This document shows, piece after piece, positions 1 through 12,514 of a stretch of DNA of 64,000 bases; positions within the stretch are counted from its first letter, which is position 1; the number at the start of each line of letters is the position of its first letter. Position numbers and translations under genes: made by a program. Location: contig JASANG010004036.1 in NCBI GenBank assembly GCA_030248215.1, positions 23,698 to 87,697 on the forward strand. The letters are read 5' to 3'. The notes beneath the pieces were generated by a model, which made no database searches, had not been told where the DNA came from, and worked only from the letters and a program-made list of their open reading frames with translations. This DNA is from Enoplolaimus lenunculus. Lineage: Eukaryota; Nematoda; Enoplea; Enoplida; Thoracostomopsidae.

Positions 1-311
1 AATGAGCGTCTGTACTTTTATACAGCTGATGTTTTAAGCGCACAAAGGGCTACATTTCAACGAGTATATATTACCATAATGGTCCACTTGTGCACTTTCC
101 TTCACATTTACGTTCAGACTGTGAGGTTTAGGCTCAGGTTAACGAAGACCGTTTTAGCTTCTAATGCAGGAAAAGTGGCGAGGGCCACCTGTGTGTAGTC
201 AGCCACCATAGAATCACTTCAGTTTTGTTTCACTAACGAATATGTTCGCAGGTAGGTTTGCTTTTGGAAATGCATATAATCCTTTCATGTATAACAAAAA
301 TTAAATATATG

Positions 312-751
312 CTGCAGTGACTTGAATAAGAGGGGGACTGATATTTATTTGGCCTCTCCAGAGGGTACCCCTATGTTATTCGGTTACGGACTGTTATTTA
401 TTTTTACCCACGCTCCGCCACCATTCGTTACTGATATATATCCGGTACTGAAATTATCCGTTGAATTAAAATTATTCGTCTTGTATCAAAAGCTTGAGCG
501 ATAATACAAGGGTATACTTTAGAATGTACTTTGAAATCTTAAGTATGCTTTAAAACTTCGAACTCACCGATATTTGGTCCTGGAGTCCTTTTTGCGCTGC
601 AATTAGGGACAATTGACATTTATGGACTCTAATCAGGGATTAGGGACTATATCCGCTTTTACACTCTTATAAGGGATACGGACACCTATTTGTGAGGACT
701 CAAAACGGGAACCCCACTCTTATTACCCCCTTATTATTCGGGTCAATACAA
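312..751 (+). mobile_element. MITE family A, copy 1 (TA-flanked)
   Basis: This is a roughly 440-bp non-autonomous DNA element. Its ends are inverted repeats related to TGACCCGAATAAGAGG on the left and its complement on the right; the left end here is diverged. The interior matches the copies at 1711, 4298 and 22702, for example the shared run GGCCTCTC near the start. No transposase is encoded. The TA target and terminal pattern suggest the Tc1/mariner-like group, which is inference. Confidence 0.75.
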
Positions 752-1710
752 TATAATATCTAATACGAGATAACATATTTGACAATGTTAGCGCATTGTC
801 AGCATTTCAGACTGAAAAAGCCAAAATTTGTGACCTTCTGCATTTTGGAAATTCAGATTTTATATATATTCTGACGTAACGCAATTTAAGAAAATCGGGT
901 ATGAAAAAATTAAAGGAATCACGATTTTAATACAATAATTGTGCATATAAATTTGTGTCAAATTTAAAAATGTATTAAAACACATGAAAGTTTGAAAAAC
1001 GTTGCGGAAATCGTGAAGGATTTGAGAATTTTTTTGCGATATTTGAATACGTGCAGCATATGTACATGTCTTTAACACTATTTTTGTGTGATCGTTATTT
1101 GATAGCGGCCACAAATATTATCCCATATTATCAAGTTCAATACGAATATTTCAAATTACGGTAAATTTATAAACATTAAAAAAGGTCAATTTATTTTGAG
1201 TTCATCTATAATATTTAACCTTTGGCTAATGAAATTAGACAAAAAGAAATAATATTTTTCAATTCCAGACTATCCTAGTGCCTTCCGTCATCCGGCGACT
1301 GTATTCAAATCGCAGCACGGTGTTGGACGGCGCCGCAAACATTTTAAATATTCTCATTTGCTACGCCATTGCACCACCGTAATAAACATTAGTGATCTTG
1401 ACTTCAACGAGAGGTCTGCGATGCCATAAACAAAATTACATTTAGGTTTTGTTGTTTTCCTGCAAATTGTTTTCTTTAAGTTCCATTTTATTGTACAGCT
1501 TGATTAGTGACATACCTGGTTTTGCACTGGAATATTATATCCAATGCGATCAAACGCATGACCGTTTGCAAGGCTGATTTTTTATTAAAATAAAGTTTCA
1601 ATTTATCTCGAACTTTACGTGCTCCATGAAATAAAGCCTACCATTTATAAAATGACACCCTGTAAACCAAGCTGGTAAAAACAATTGAAAGTTAAAGAGA
1701 ATATAAGCTA

Positions 1711-2151
1711 CTGTAGTGACCCGAATAAGAGGAGTGCTGATATTAATTTGGCCTCTCAAGAGGGTACCCACCTTGTTATTCGGTTACAGATTTATTTGTT
1801 TTTAACCCACGCTACGCCACGCTTCGTTACTGATATATATCCGGTATTGCAACTATCCGTTGAATTAAGCGGTTTTTACCTTGCATTAAAAGCTTGAGCG
1901 ATAATGCAAGCTTATAAGTACTTAGGAATGTACTTTCAAAATTTAAGTAAGCTTTAAAGTTTTAAATTCAAATTATTTGGTCCTAGAGTCATTTATGCGC
2001 TACAATTAGGGCTAATTGACATTTATGGACTCTAATTAGGGTTTAGGGACTATCCGCTTACGGACCCTCATTAGGGATACGGACTCCTGTTGATTGGGAC
2101 TCAAAATGGGGACTCCCCTCTTACTACCCCCTCTTATTCGGGTCAATACAG
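1711..2151 (+). mobile_element. MITE family A, copy 2 (TA-flanked)
   Basis: This is the cleanest copy of the family, 441 bp. It begins CTGTAGTGACCCGAATAAGA and ends with TCTTATTCGGGTCAATACAG, so the inverted repeats run about 22 bp. A TA dinucleotide flanks both ends (1709-1710 and 2152-2153), consistent with TA target duplication. It carries no gene. Confidence 0.85.
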
Positions 2152-2951
2152 TACGCAAACATCATTTTTTACAATATTTATTTACGAAAGCTTTAATTTG
2201 ACAAGATTAAATCATGTTGAGCTACCTGCTAATAAAAACAATTTTCTTGTTTAACTAACCGAAAGCAGAATGCTGAAAACTCAATCTACATTTTAACCGT
2301 ATCTTGCAGTTTTAAGACTTTAATCAGGTATATAGGTTTGTTAAGAACCATTTTCTGCAAATTAAATGCATATACACTAAGTCTACTGATGTTGCAAGCT
2401 GTAAACACAAATACTGTGTGTGCTCGTAGCATAGTACAGACAGAATCAATGAAGTGACCGAATTTTACTTACAACTGCTCAGCTGAACTAGTTGAATGTT
2501 GAAGAAACTAAGAATCGATGATGACTTTTTAGACAAGAGTATATGTAACTTTACCTGTTTTTATTACATTACAATGACAAGCAAGCTTTGACATTTTGCT
2601 CTACCCCACCGCACTTGTGAAGAGTCGATGTCACTTATAACTGGCCATTATTCACAATCGCCGATTACAAATTTCTACTCTGCAGACAGGACAGCAATTA
2701 GCGCTCCAATTTGAAGAAATTCTATTAGTTGCAAGCTACTAGACAGGGTTTTCGCTTCGTCTAAAAAGCTTTACAACCAAATCATTCGTTGTCCGAACTT
2801 ATTGTTTTTAAATATTGTTGTAAAAGTCAAAGTTCGAACAATATTGAGAATTTTTCCAAATCTTTGCGACGGATTTGAGTTCTTTACGTCGAGTGATGCC
2901 CAAAGCACTACACTCGGATGCTTTAAAGTAGCATCAAAGTTAACCGAATTA

Positions 2952-3002
2952 CGGCTGCTAGGCGGTTAACAGAAACAGCCAAAAACTCTGTCCTAGCAGC
3001 CG
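2952..3002. repeat. 11-bp perfect inverted repeat (possible hairpin)
   Basis: CGGCTGCTAGG at 2952-2962 is matched exactly by its complement CCTAGCAGCCG at 2992-3002, with a 29-base spacer. It could form a stable stem-loop in DNA or RNA. It sits directly before the GAGTC-rich repeat at 3010, so it may be a terminal part of a small transposon. Confidence 0.5.
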
Positions 3003-3009
3003 ATAATCT

Positions 3010-3170
3010 ACACTGCAAAAAATGGTGAGTCAAATTGACTCTCTCCGAAATAGGCTCTACGGGACGACACAAACTGAGTCTAATTCGACTCAGCCAGTCG
3101 AATTTGACTTTGGTGGAGTCGAATGCGACTCAATGAGTGGAATTTGACACAGACTGTGTAATCCCGTAAG
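3010..3170 (+). repeat. GAGTC-rich short repeat, probably a MITE end
   Basis: The stretch begins with CACTGCAAAAAATGGTGAGT and then repeats GAGTC/GACTC words (GAGTCAAATTGACTC, GAGTCTAATTCGACTC, GAGTCGAATGCGACTC). The CACTGCAAAAA start is common at the ends of small animal DNA transposons. I cannot define a matching right end, so the boundaries are approximate. Confidence 0.4.
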
Positions 3171-4297
3171 TCTGTATTAAGTATAAGACAGGAATTTGTT
3201 ATTGGAACGCAACGAAGTTATTATTGTTCAATCCAGATCGGCGTACTGCGTCCAATAATATATTAAAACCTTTTAAGCTTGAGCCCAAGAGCATGTATAT
3301 ACTCAGAACAATGGCAGTTAATATTACACATACAATGCATCTCAGTGCACTTCGTTGGAAGCTCTCAGTTAAAAGAAGTGTTTAAAACATAAGCCGAGGT
3401 TCGGAACGATGGAAAGCGCAACAAATTTTTTTGCAATATTCGAAAAAAATTCAATATGGAATATCCATGATATATATTCGAACATGGTTATGAATATCAC
3501 ATTCTACAGAACGTTTGTTATCGTATCGCAACCGTATTCGTAGGGCCAGATTTCTCATTACTCTCCAAAATAACATATGCATGTGCAGTTAGTATCTATA
3601 AGAGCAGAGAATGTCGCTAATTACAAAAATCACACGACAGACAAACATTCTTACACTAAAGCAGTTTTATATAATTACAACCTGCAGCACACCTTTAGTC
3701 TCTTTATACAGAGAATCATAGTTGTTTATAACCATTGAATAATATCGTGAAAAAATCAGCATGACTAAACAATTGATATGAATGCTTCAATTCCATGTAT
3801 GGTTCCAATTCCGAAAGATGTTCAACTGGTCCCGTAGCCAAGACGGGCCAGCAGGTGTCCACCTCCCTTGGAAAAAATTTGGGCCCTCTTGAAGATTTTC
3901 AAATTTTCCTGTAAATCAACAAAAACTCTTGCATGCCCTTCCTGAAAAAGTTTTAGCGCCCCTATAACAAGGTCAGCGGACTACGGGTCTGTGTTCAACA
4001 CAGTTCTGGGTTTATTCAAAACATGCAATTCACTGCCGAATCCTTTATTACTATTTGCTTTACATCTCATGCGTGAGAACTACAACGCCGTGATGTTTTA
4101 GATTCTGTGTATTACCGGCGTTTTGAATTAAATCCTCAGTGAAAGAAAACCAGTCGATTTGTAACAAACTATTGCAATTTTATCAATATGTAAATGGCGC
4201 AGCTTATTATGTACTTAAATTCAAAAAGATAACATTCTGTGGTTGCAAAAGTTTGGATAAACTGCAAGTGCTACTATAGGTTATGTACACTTTCATA

Positions 4298-4961
4298 CTG
4301 TGACCCGAATAAGAGGGGGACTGATATTTATTTGGCCTCTCCAGAGGGAACCCCTGTTATTCGGTTATGGATTGTTATTTATCTTTAACCCACGATTCGC
4401 CACCCTTCGTTAATGATAAATCCGGTACTGCAACTATCCGTTGAATTTAAACCTTTGTCTTGTGTCAATCGCATGAGCGATAAAGCATGGTTACTTTAGA
4501 AGGTTACAAGTTAAGTATGCTTTAAAGTTTCGAACTCAACTTTGTTTGGTGTGGGAGTCATTTATGCGCTACAATTACGGATAATTAACGTTTTATGGTC
4601 TCAAAAGGGCTGGTTCAGTTTCTTGTGAGTTCAATTTAAAATCTGAATGTATTTAAAACGTTATTTATTTTGTGTGAATAGCTTGAGCGGCCCATGTATA
4701 TAACAGGGCCGGAACAGTAGCATAAGCAAATTGCTAAGCCTAAGCTTAAGCGTATAGATGAGCCTATTCTTAAGCCTAAGCCTAAGGTCCTGGAATCATT
4801 TTGCGCTAAAATTACAGATAATTGACGTTTATGGACTCTAATTAGGGTTTAGGGACTTTAACCGCTTACGGACTATTATTAGGGATACGGATTCCTATTG
4901 ACGGGGACTCAAAATGGAACCCCTCTTATTATCCCACACCCTCTTATTCGGTTCACTGTAG
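4298..4961 (+). mobile_element. MITE family A, copy 3, enlarged internally
   Basis: Both family-A ends are present: TGACCCGAATAAGAGG near 4301 on the left, and a diverged CTCTTATTCGGTTCA on the right. The flanks are TA. The copy is about 220 bp longer than copy 2 because of extra sequence near 4620-4790. That insert contains several CCTAAG/GCTTAAG words in tandem or inverted order. Confidence 0.75.
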
Positions 4962-5330
4962 TACGAATATTTCACAATGATTAGCGTTTGAATGTTAATT
5001 TTCATTTGATTTATGAAGTGCTGGCGTTACTGGGTTTAAAAGTTTTCCGCCAGCCTCACTGCTACAATTTCGATTACATTATTACAACGCCAAGATGCAT
5101 CGGTTCCCGTTATTTCAACTGCAACCATTATAGGCTCAATTCTACAGGGACGCAACACCATGCATAATTTTTATATATGCCACCGATATGCGAAAGCTTA
5201 AATATTGGACCCAGTGTAACATCTGATATTAATACGTTTTTTCGTGTGTAACTACGCGTTTCATAGCGCTAAAAACAAATTTAATCTCTGTATTTGCTCT
5301 CTCTGATAATAAGGCATTTGCGAAAGCGTA

Positions 5331-5569
5331 CACTGTAAATTTCAGTGAGTTGGTTTTAACTCAGAATGAGTTGAATTCCTTAGTTTGAGTTTGGACTATT
5401 AGAACTCAGAATTTTGAGTTGATTCAATTCATTCTGTGTTAATTAATCACCACATCCTCAAAGTAAGAATCAACTTAACTCAGAGTTAGTTAATGTTTAT
5501 TGATATTAAATTCAGTAAAAACTAACGCGCTAGCTGAATTGATGAATCAACTCATTGGAATTTACAGTG
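5331..5569. mobile_element. MITE family B (CACTGTAAA ends, TA-flanked)
   Basis: This 239-bp element starts CACTGTAAATTTCAGTGAGT and ends with the near-complement ACTCATTGGAATTTACAGTG. It is flanked by TA on both sides (5329-5330 and 5570-5571). The interior is rich in AACTCA/TGAGTT words. A fragment of the same right end is recognisable near 9505-9535. It codes for nothing and is likely a Tc1/mariner-type MITE. Confidence 0.75.
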
Positions 5570-5666
5570 TACATAAAGAAAGTTTTACTGATAATCAACC
5601 ACTCATTTACACATTTTTGACGTAACAGACGATGAGGACATATAATGAGAATACTATAGCTTATGA

Positions 5667-5703
5667 ATTTTCAGGAACCTAGCTTAGTTGGGTTCCTGAA
5701 AAT
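5667..5703. repeat. Perfect 13-bp stem hairpin
   Basis: ATTTTCAGGAACC at 5667-5679 pairs exactly with GGTTCCTGAAAAT at 5691-5703 across an 11-base loop. After one mismatch, five more bases (TTATG/CATAA) extend the pairing outward. No gene is nearby. It may be a tiny palindromic transposon remnant or a hairpin RNA locus; nothing in the sequence separates these. Confidence 0.6.
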
Positions 5704-6313
5704 GCATAATTTGCAACCTGATAAAGCTTCATGGTCGAAAGAAGCTTTAAATGAGGCAATAAATATGAATGTCTTTCTTAAAGGCTGATATTAGATTATA
5801 TAACAAACAAAGCCAAATATAGCTTTTCAAAAAGTACTTAATAATTTAGTTTAGCAAGATGCGCTTGAACAAACACTGCCGCAGTGATATCTACAAGAAA
5901 CAATATTGAACCATTAGTCTATTAAATCTACAACTAAACTAAAGATGTAAATATGGAACAAATATACATTTAACAATGAGTATCCCATATTTGCTTAAAC
6001 ACAAACGTTACCTGACAATTGTCTTATAGACACAGGAAGGCATTCAATCATGCGTGATTGGGCGTACAAATCCAGTGCATTTTAAAAGTTTATGATTCAG
6101 TCAATACATAATATTGCTTGGGTGGAGTCTTGAGGTAAAGTGTGCATAAAGAAACTCAATGAAGCTGCAAAATCTAACGTCAAAATTTGATTCGTATTTA
6201 TATACAATCGATTACAGCCATACATAAATCAATATCGGCAGCACAAACTTAACAAAATTAAACCTCAGGTTGAAGGTATCGGTATTTATAAGCGCAAATT
6301 TATGTTTTCTACT

Positions 6314-6550
6314 TTATGAATATTTACACTTTGATCTTTTCCTACTAAAATAAAACTGTACAGCGCAATCTGGTAATATCAGAACCAGCACCTGAAGTGT
6401 TCCACAAATTGCTTGCACGTCAGAAGGGTCCAAAATTTTCTGTTGCCTTATTTCACTGCTAGAAGATGATAAACGAGATGTGTATTTCAGTAGTGTGAAA
6501 AAGCTGAATAGTACTAAAAATACATTTGGCTTTTCGTCTGCTTCGGTCAA
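6314..6550 (-). other. Doubtful open frame, possibly an orphan exon
   Basis: A 78-codon open frame lacks a proper ATG at its upstream end. Its translation looks more protein-like than most chance frames here, with a hydrophobic stretch (FLVLFSFFTLLKY) followed by a polar stretch ending DPSDVQAICGTLQ. A CAG|GTGCTG follows that point and could act as a splice donor. No partner exon was found on either side and I recognise no family. It may be coincidence. Confidence 0.2.
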
Positions 6551-7133
6551 GATGTTTAGTTTGTTCTTTGTTTTAATATATTGCGCCTCCCGTCAGAAAT
6601 TTCTGGGTCTGCCGCAAGGCTGTATCCCGTTATTGTTTTAGCTGCTGCGACCATATTCAACACCACTTAAACAAATCTTTCTCGTGTTGTTCTTCCCCTC
6701 TGCACTTCCAGGTGCAAAAATTAGGCCAAACTTTTAAAAAATAAGAAAGCATATCTGTAGTACACTGTTTAATTTTGTTTGAGAGCAATGCCGAACGAAC
6801 AGTTTCTGTCATCGAGTTAACCGGTAGTTAAAAGTGGCACGATGCAACAGGTTTTGCGATAACGATGAGATTTGAACCGGCACTTGTTAAGTTTTTTGTT
6901 GAGAGTTTAGCCAGGGAATATATGCGCATCAGTAAAAAGAAATTCTCTTCGCACCTTTTAGAGACTGCTTCTTAATATTGATAGACAAAAATTACAACAG
7001 TTCGGAAAAAGTTAATGCTGTAAAATATTTAACCGTGTGTAACCGCGGTTTACGACTCACATTAACAATCAACACGATTTATCGATTATTTAAAATATAT
7101 TTGTCCAGAAGCCGTGTTCGAAACACCATAAAT

Positions 7134-10100
7134 TCATAGAAGCCTCTTTTGTTTGCACAACTTAAGAACAAACAGTTTTTCTAATCCAGCACGACGTTGC
7201 AGTACAATTTTTCCATGCAATCCAACAGTAGAACCGTATTGTAATAATTGATTTGGATTATTATCATCAACAGCTACTAAGTATAGGCAACCGTGATTCG
7301 ACAGCACCCTGAAAACATAAATAGGAAAACACAAATCGGTCTTCTACAGATGACCACACTCATATCACGTATAACAAAACATTTAAATAAATTCTTTCGC
7401 GTGTAATAGCAACGCCATATATGCAAAATTTTAATCTCAATCACTTTGGCTTGAAATCCAACCAAAAATGTCTTGCAACATACGGAAATATATACACTTT
7501 AAATTAACACTGAAAACAAATCCAAAGTATTCTTCGTTCCGTTACTATTTATTGGCGCGGTTAATAATACTGTTATTTTGAGACTGTTTGGTTTCGGCTT
7601 TTCATAGCTTAACAACCAAATTCCTCCATATTTAACTCTCATAACAATAGAATTTTCATGGCAAATGAATCTCTTCACCATACTACCAGGGTACAACCGG
7701 AAGTCTGCCTGTAGCTCCGACTAAAAATCCACTTCCAGATCCAGCTTCGGTAGAATTTTTGGCGAAGGTTCCGGCAACTTCAGTATTCACATTTTCGTAT
7801 TTTTTATAAAAATTATGCCGTTTTCGTAATTTGCTAGTAAATTTCGGGCAATTTTCAATCACTATATTGCTGAAATCATTCAAAAACACTGTCGATCGAA
7901 TTAATTTTTTTGGCAATATTTTATGGGTTACTGTGAACATGACAATTTTGCAACTGTAACCAGTTGATTTTGCTTAACCTTCGACTCCGACAACGTTTGG
8001 CGTCTTTCCGCTGCAATTTTTCTCATCTCCTGTTACACCCTGATACACCTATTTAACTGTCGCGTGTTTTCGTTTTCAAAACAAAATGTTTCAAACCGTA
8101 TAATTTCAGTACGACAAATTTGATACTGAAATGATACCGTTATCAAAAAACAAAGGTTGTTCAGGGCGATTTATGCCTTATATATGTGCTTTTTAATAAT
8201 ATAGATAATCCATGTGCAACTTACCATGCTGCAAGCAGCATAACTCGATGTGTTAAATATGTTCCTTGATTGCCACCGGCCCACGCAGATGCAATCATAC
8301 TGCTATTGACTTCAGCTGAAGCGGTTGGAACGTATGGTGGATTACAAAGCAAAATATCGACAGAATCTGAAGATGTGCATGCGCGTTGTACAAACACTTG
8401 ACAATAATACATATTTAGGCTATCCTTGTCCTATATTCACAATATGGTAAAGTTTAGCGTTAATTAATTTTAACATACATTTACACTTATCTGAAATCCT
8501 TATTATTTCAAAACATTTGAAATCGTGAAAGATTCAGTTTGTTAATATTGAACAAAAAAGACATCAAGGACTGATGGCGATGAAAAGTCTTGTAACGCAA
8601 CATACATTCGCTTTTATATTTTTCCATTGCTTTTACGGGAAGTGAATGCTTGATTACGATTTTTTATTATCCCACAGTAATATTTATCAAAAACAGAACA
8701 ATTAAAATTGTTTAGGCATATACCTAGAGTAGGGTTCTTACCAGAGGCCTCGATATTTTCGAAAAATTGAAATTTTATAAAAAATAAGACTTTTGGGGAC
8801 ACAAAGACCCTTTTACGACCGCAAAAATATATGATGCAGTTTACAGAGCTGAGTCTGACGGTAACATTTCCGTGATCCATTTATTGGGTTACTAGTTATG
8901 GTAACGGTTAAGTATATACTGCTTTGGCGTGGTCCGAAATCGGCGGCAGAGTGCTAATCAATATTTGACCATATTTAAGGATATAAGCCTTTCAGTATTT
9001 TTAATTCACAACGAAGTACAGTGCACTTGTTTTACCATCATCGCCATTATAAATTAGGTACATATGTACGCGGGACCAATTTCATTATATCAAACACATT
9101 GTTAGCGTGGCGCTATACTCTTGATGACGTTATGTGCCGTCCGTCAAATGAATTGATAAGGAATGTTACTGGAAGTAAGCAAAACGTGCGTGATCGAACA
9201 AGATGACCTCCCTGAACATCAAGTGGACCAATTCTATTTCGATTCATGCTACGATTGTAGCAAAAAACGTAGCCAAGGATGCGCCCTTCCCTTTTCACAG
9301 CACCTTTGGTGTTGCTAATTTAAACATTTTCGACACCCGGCAGGCGACAGTTCTAGTGTTATGATTCTAAATAACTTTTGTGAATTTTAGTTTTAAAAGA
9401 TGCGTCTGAGTCTTCCCTCGCGAGCTGTCTTCCCGTTTCACATTGATTTTATTGCTCAGAAAGAAGAAATTCGCTAGCTCAGTAGATTCGCTAGCTCAGT
9501 AGATTAACAACCCATTGAAATTTACACTACAGAAGACACTTAGGAAACTAACCTTTTAGACGAAATTGAAGAGAATTTCCGCAATCAGTTTGCACAACTT
9601 GCACCGATGTACTGTTTAATGATGCTGTTCGACTTGTTACATCAATTGCACAAGGATTGATGTCCGTTCCAATTACAAGACCTCTATTTCCTGAATTTTT
9701 GTTATAAATCCTACTAAAATAAAGTTTAATGCAACCGGAATTCCACTAGGGAAATCCGGTATTTTCGCTATTCCCTTCCAGTATTAATTTAGCAATCTTT
9801 GAAGAAACAGGTATATTCTGAATTACCTTTCTAAAATTTTCCATGTCTATTGCCAGATTTGCAATTTGGCTCTACTTTATACATAGATCAATTAATCGAA
9901 CGTTTGAAAGCAAAAGTAAGGAAAAAGCCTTGAATTGCATGTCGCTAACGATTGAATTTACGTTTGCTGAAAGTGCGAGCTTGATATACCCTAAAAAACT
10001 TTAAAAAAATTTTGCGTAGTATCGCTAGCATAAAAAAAGGTTATTTATTGCTTACAAGCGCAATTTGACACCAACAGGTATATTTCACTTTTCAATTCCG

Positions 10101-10910
10101 ACGCATGTTAGCTTACCGGTTTCGATATTTTGTAATTCCGGTCGCATTGTAGAGTTGTAAAACTTTTGTAATTTATTAACTTCCTTGACTTGTAGCTTTA
10201 CTTTGGATAAACCGCTAAACACTTTCTACAAAAAGAAATAATAATTAACGTGCTCACCAAAAAGCTTCCCAATAAATGCCGATATCACACCACTTCCGCA
10301 GCCTATTTCAACAACGATAGGACTTTTTATAACCTGAAATATTTGTCTATCTGTTGGGGAGGGGATCCAGATTGAATGTTTTTTCAAAATAACATATCAT
10401 AATGGTGGAAAAAGAATTAATAGTCATATGTTGTATACAATGATCTGTGCTGAAGCAAAAAACCAGGCCCATGCCATGTTTTAGGGAAGTTAGAGTTAAA
10501 GTAGATGCAGAATTGGGGATAAAATCTCGCAACCGAAAAACCAGAAGCTATTTTTGCATTCAATTACAAGTTACTATACAAATTTTAATTCAGTATCGGT
10601 ACGCAGAAAATCGATCCCGGGATCCTGGTAAATCCGTCCTTGTACTATGTCACAACGGCAATGCCCCGCAACATTATAGGACCTTGTTAGTAGTGTCGCT
10701 ATTTTAGTTATACGCAAAACATGACGTTTTCGGATAAATAAAAATTGTGCAGAAACTAAATAATATAGTAGGAACTACCGCAATTGAAGCCCAATCACAT
10801 TCGAGTGCATCCATCAGAATAAAAGTGTCTTCACTTGGTTCGTAAACAAAGTGTTTCTCATGAGCAGTCATCTTCCACTCAGGGGTAGAAAATTGCTGAC
10901 TTGCCGCCAT
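7134..10910 (-). CDS. N6AMT1: N6AMT1/HEMK2-type protein-glutamine methyltransferase
   Basis: The family's eukaryotic members act with TRMT112 to methylate the GGQ glutamine of release factor eRF1, using S-adenosylmethionine; a histone H4 lysine has also been reported as a target. Five exons join in frame: 10910-10779, 10333-10258, 9690-9553, 8396-8225 and 7308-7134. They encode 230 residues, against 214 in human. Visible motifs are YEPSEDTF near the N-terminus, the SAM-binding EIGCGSG at residues 53-59, acidic TDIN after strand 2, and the catalytic NPPY at 134-137. I chose the ATG at 10910 (MAASQQFSTP) because it lines up with the human start; an in-frame ATG lies upstream at 10946. All introns are GT-AG. 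The family assignment is secure; the in vivo substrate is inferred from the family. Confidence 0.93.
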
Positions 10911-10928
10911 ATGTGAAACAGTTTTGCT
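10911..10928 (-). promoter_or_regulatory. 3' splice acceptor just upstream of the N6AMT1 ATG
   Basis: On the minus strand the sequence TGTTTGTTGTAG is followed after 16 bases by the start codon. It has the form of a 3' splice site. It could accept a spliced leader in trans or a distant 5' untranslated exon; no obvious 5' exon is seen. Confidence 0.4.
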
Positions 10929-11406
10929 ACAACAAACACAGATCATAAATTTGCAACACAGATGACATTAAATTGCTTTCAGTGGCTTATTCAATTAATA
11001 TTCGCAGAAATAAAATCAACTGCTTTAAAACATTCAATATGATATGCATGTTTTTAAAAGATGATCTCTTTCTCCTAACGCTTACCTATTTTACAAGCTA
11101 TAACGTGCCGAATTTTGGTTTCTACGTCACAAAAGTTTTTAGTTGTTGTCACGCTCGCAAAAGTTTCAAAACCAATCAATCAGTGAAAACTGAAAACATA
11201 TTAATGAAAAGCGGAGAATCAATTTGAACGATGTTGGAAAATTAAATGATGAAATAGCAGTACATTACACGGGAAGCCGATGTATTACGAAAATATACTT
11301 AGGTATATAGCATAATCTGTCGGCACGATTTTCACCAGTTGAGCTATATAAAATAGTCTGTATTGTAAGAAAAATGATACAGTTCAAAAATTGGATTCCT
11401 TACCGC

Positions 11407-11797
11407 CAGAGTGTAAACCGACAGTAAAAATAACGGAAACAGATAGTGATCAAAATAACGTAAACTGAAACGGAAAACGGATATTGAAATGTAAAAGTTT
11501 CCAAAATGTTTTATTTTTCTGCCAACACAATTGAGGCGTGCATAACTTCACCCACCGATCTTTCAAAGGTTTCAAAGAAAAAATGGAGGATGCATTGAAA
11601 TTTTAAAGATTTTGGATGAATTTCGAAATCCATATTAAATTTCGAAGAATTACAGCATATCTGTAACAAAAAATGCGAGATATATTACGCAATTTATAAC
11701 TAATTTTGAACGTAAAAATAACGTACCTATTTTCCATTGTTTCTATAACGAAACGGACACCCATTTTTGCCGGAAACGGATATCCGGTTACACCCTG
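11407..11797. mobile_element. hAT-like MITE, GTGTAACCGG-type
   Basis: The element begins CAGAGTGTAAACCG and ends CGGTTACACCCTG, giving imperfect inverted ends. The 8-base flanks share their last five bases (ACCGC), consistent with an aged 8-bp target duplication. The interior (AACGGAAACAGATA, TTTTCTGCCAACACAATTGA) recurs at 13387-13749 and 41664-42006, and in a fragment at 54015-54150. Confidence 0.7.
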
Positions 11798-12514
11798 TAG
11801 ACCGCAACCAACTAGTGAAAAATACTGTAGCCAAAAAATTATTCCAGCACAATGCGACTTAAAATCAGTGTGCAATGGGAGGCGAACCGGCGGTCGACAA
11901 ATTCGGTCAACGAGGGAGATGAAGCAAAATAGGCTTCGGCAGAATTTCCTCAAATTTTCGGCAATTTCAGTATGAAATGTTCCTACAAAAATTGTATCGT
12001 TTCATGAATTTGGTTTCAGGTTTTGGCACAATTTTGAGAATTAACTTGGAGTTTTAAAGAATAAGCCTAACGCCAAAATGTTTGACAATCCTTTACAGAT
12101 TATTTGCTGAAGGGCTCATGTCAAAAATACAACACTTTTCGTGCTCTGAAAAAACCGTTTTGACGAACTGTAAAAGCATTTTTAACAGTGTTTTCTTACA
12201 CAAACGGTCAGGGTTTAAACACTGATTATTAACTAACAGATGCACCCAAATTTTTATGATTTTGAACGAATTATATTTTGTTTAAAATCTGAGAATTGCA
12301 CCATATTCATATTGAAATCTTAAATAATTCTTTTACTGTACTTACAATAAACTATGACAGTAATTTTTACCAGAAACCATATCCGGTTTATACAACCATC
12401 TAGCGTTTTATCTCAGTACCTAACTTCTTTTCATATCTGGCTCCGGTGCACCCCTGGTTACACGTTGGAAAATAAGTTATCAATTAAAATATTGAATTGA
12501 CTAGTATTACCAAC

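Larger units (their letters stand above)
1..7133. other. Gene-poor left flank
   Basis: No conserved coding exon is recognised here on either strand, apart from one doubtful open frame at 6314-6550. The stretch holds three copies of a TA-flanked MITE (312-751, 1711-2151, 4298-4961), a second MITE (5331-5569), a GAGTC-rich repeat (3010-3170) and two strong inverted repeats. Between these I see only AT-rich sequence without recognisable features (752-1710, 2152-2950, 3171-4297, 5704-6313 and 6551-7133). Confidence 0.6.
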
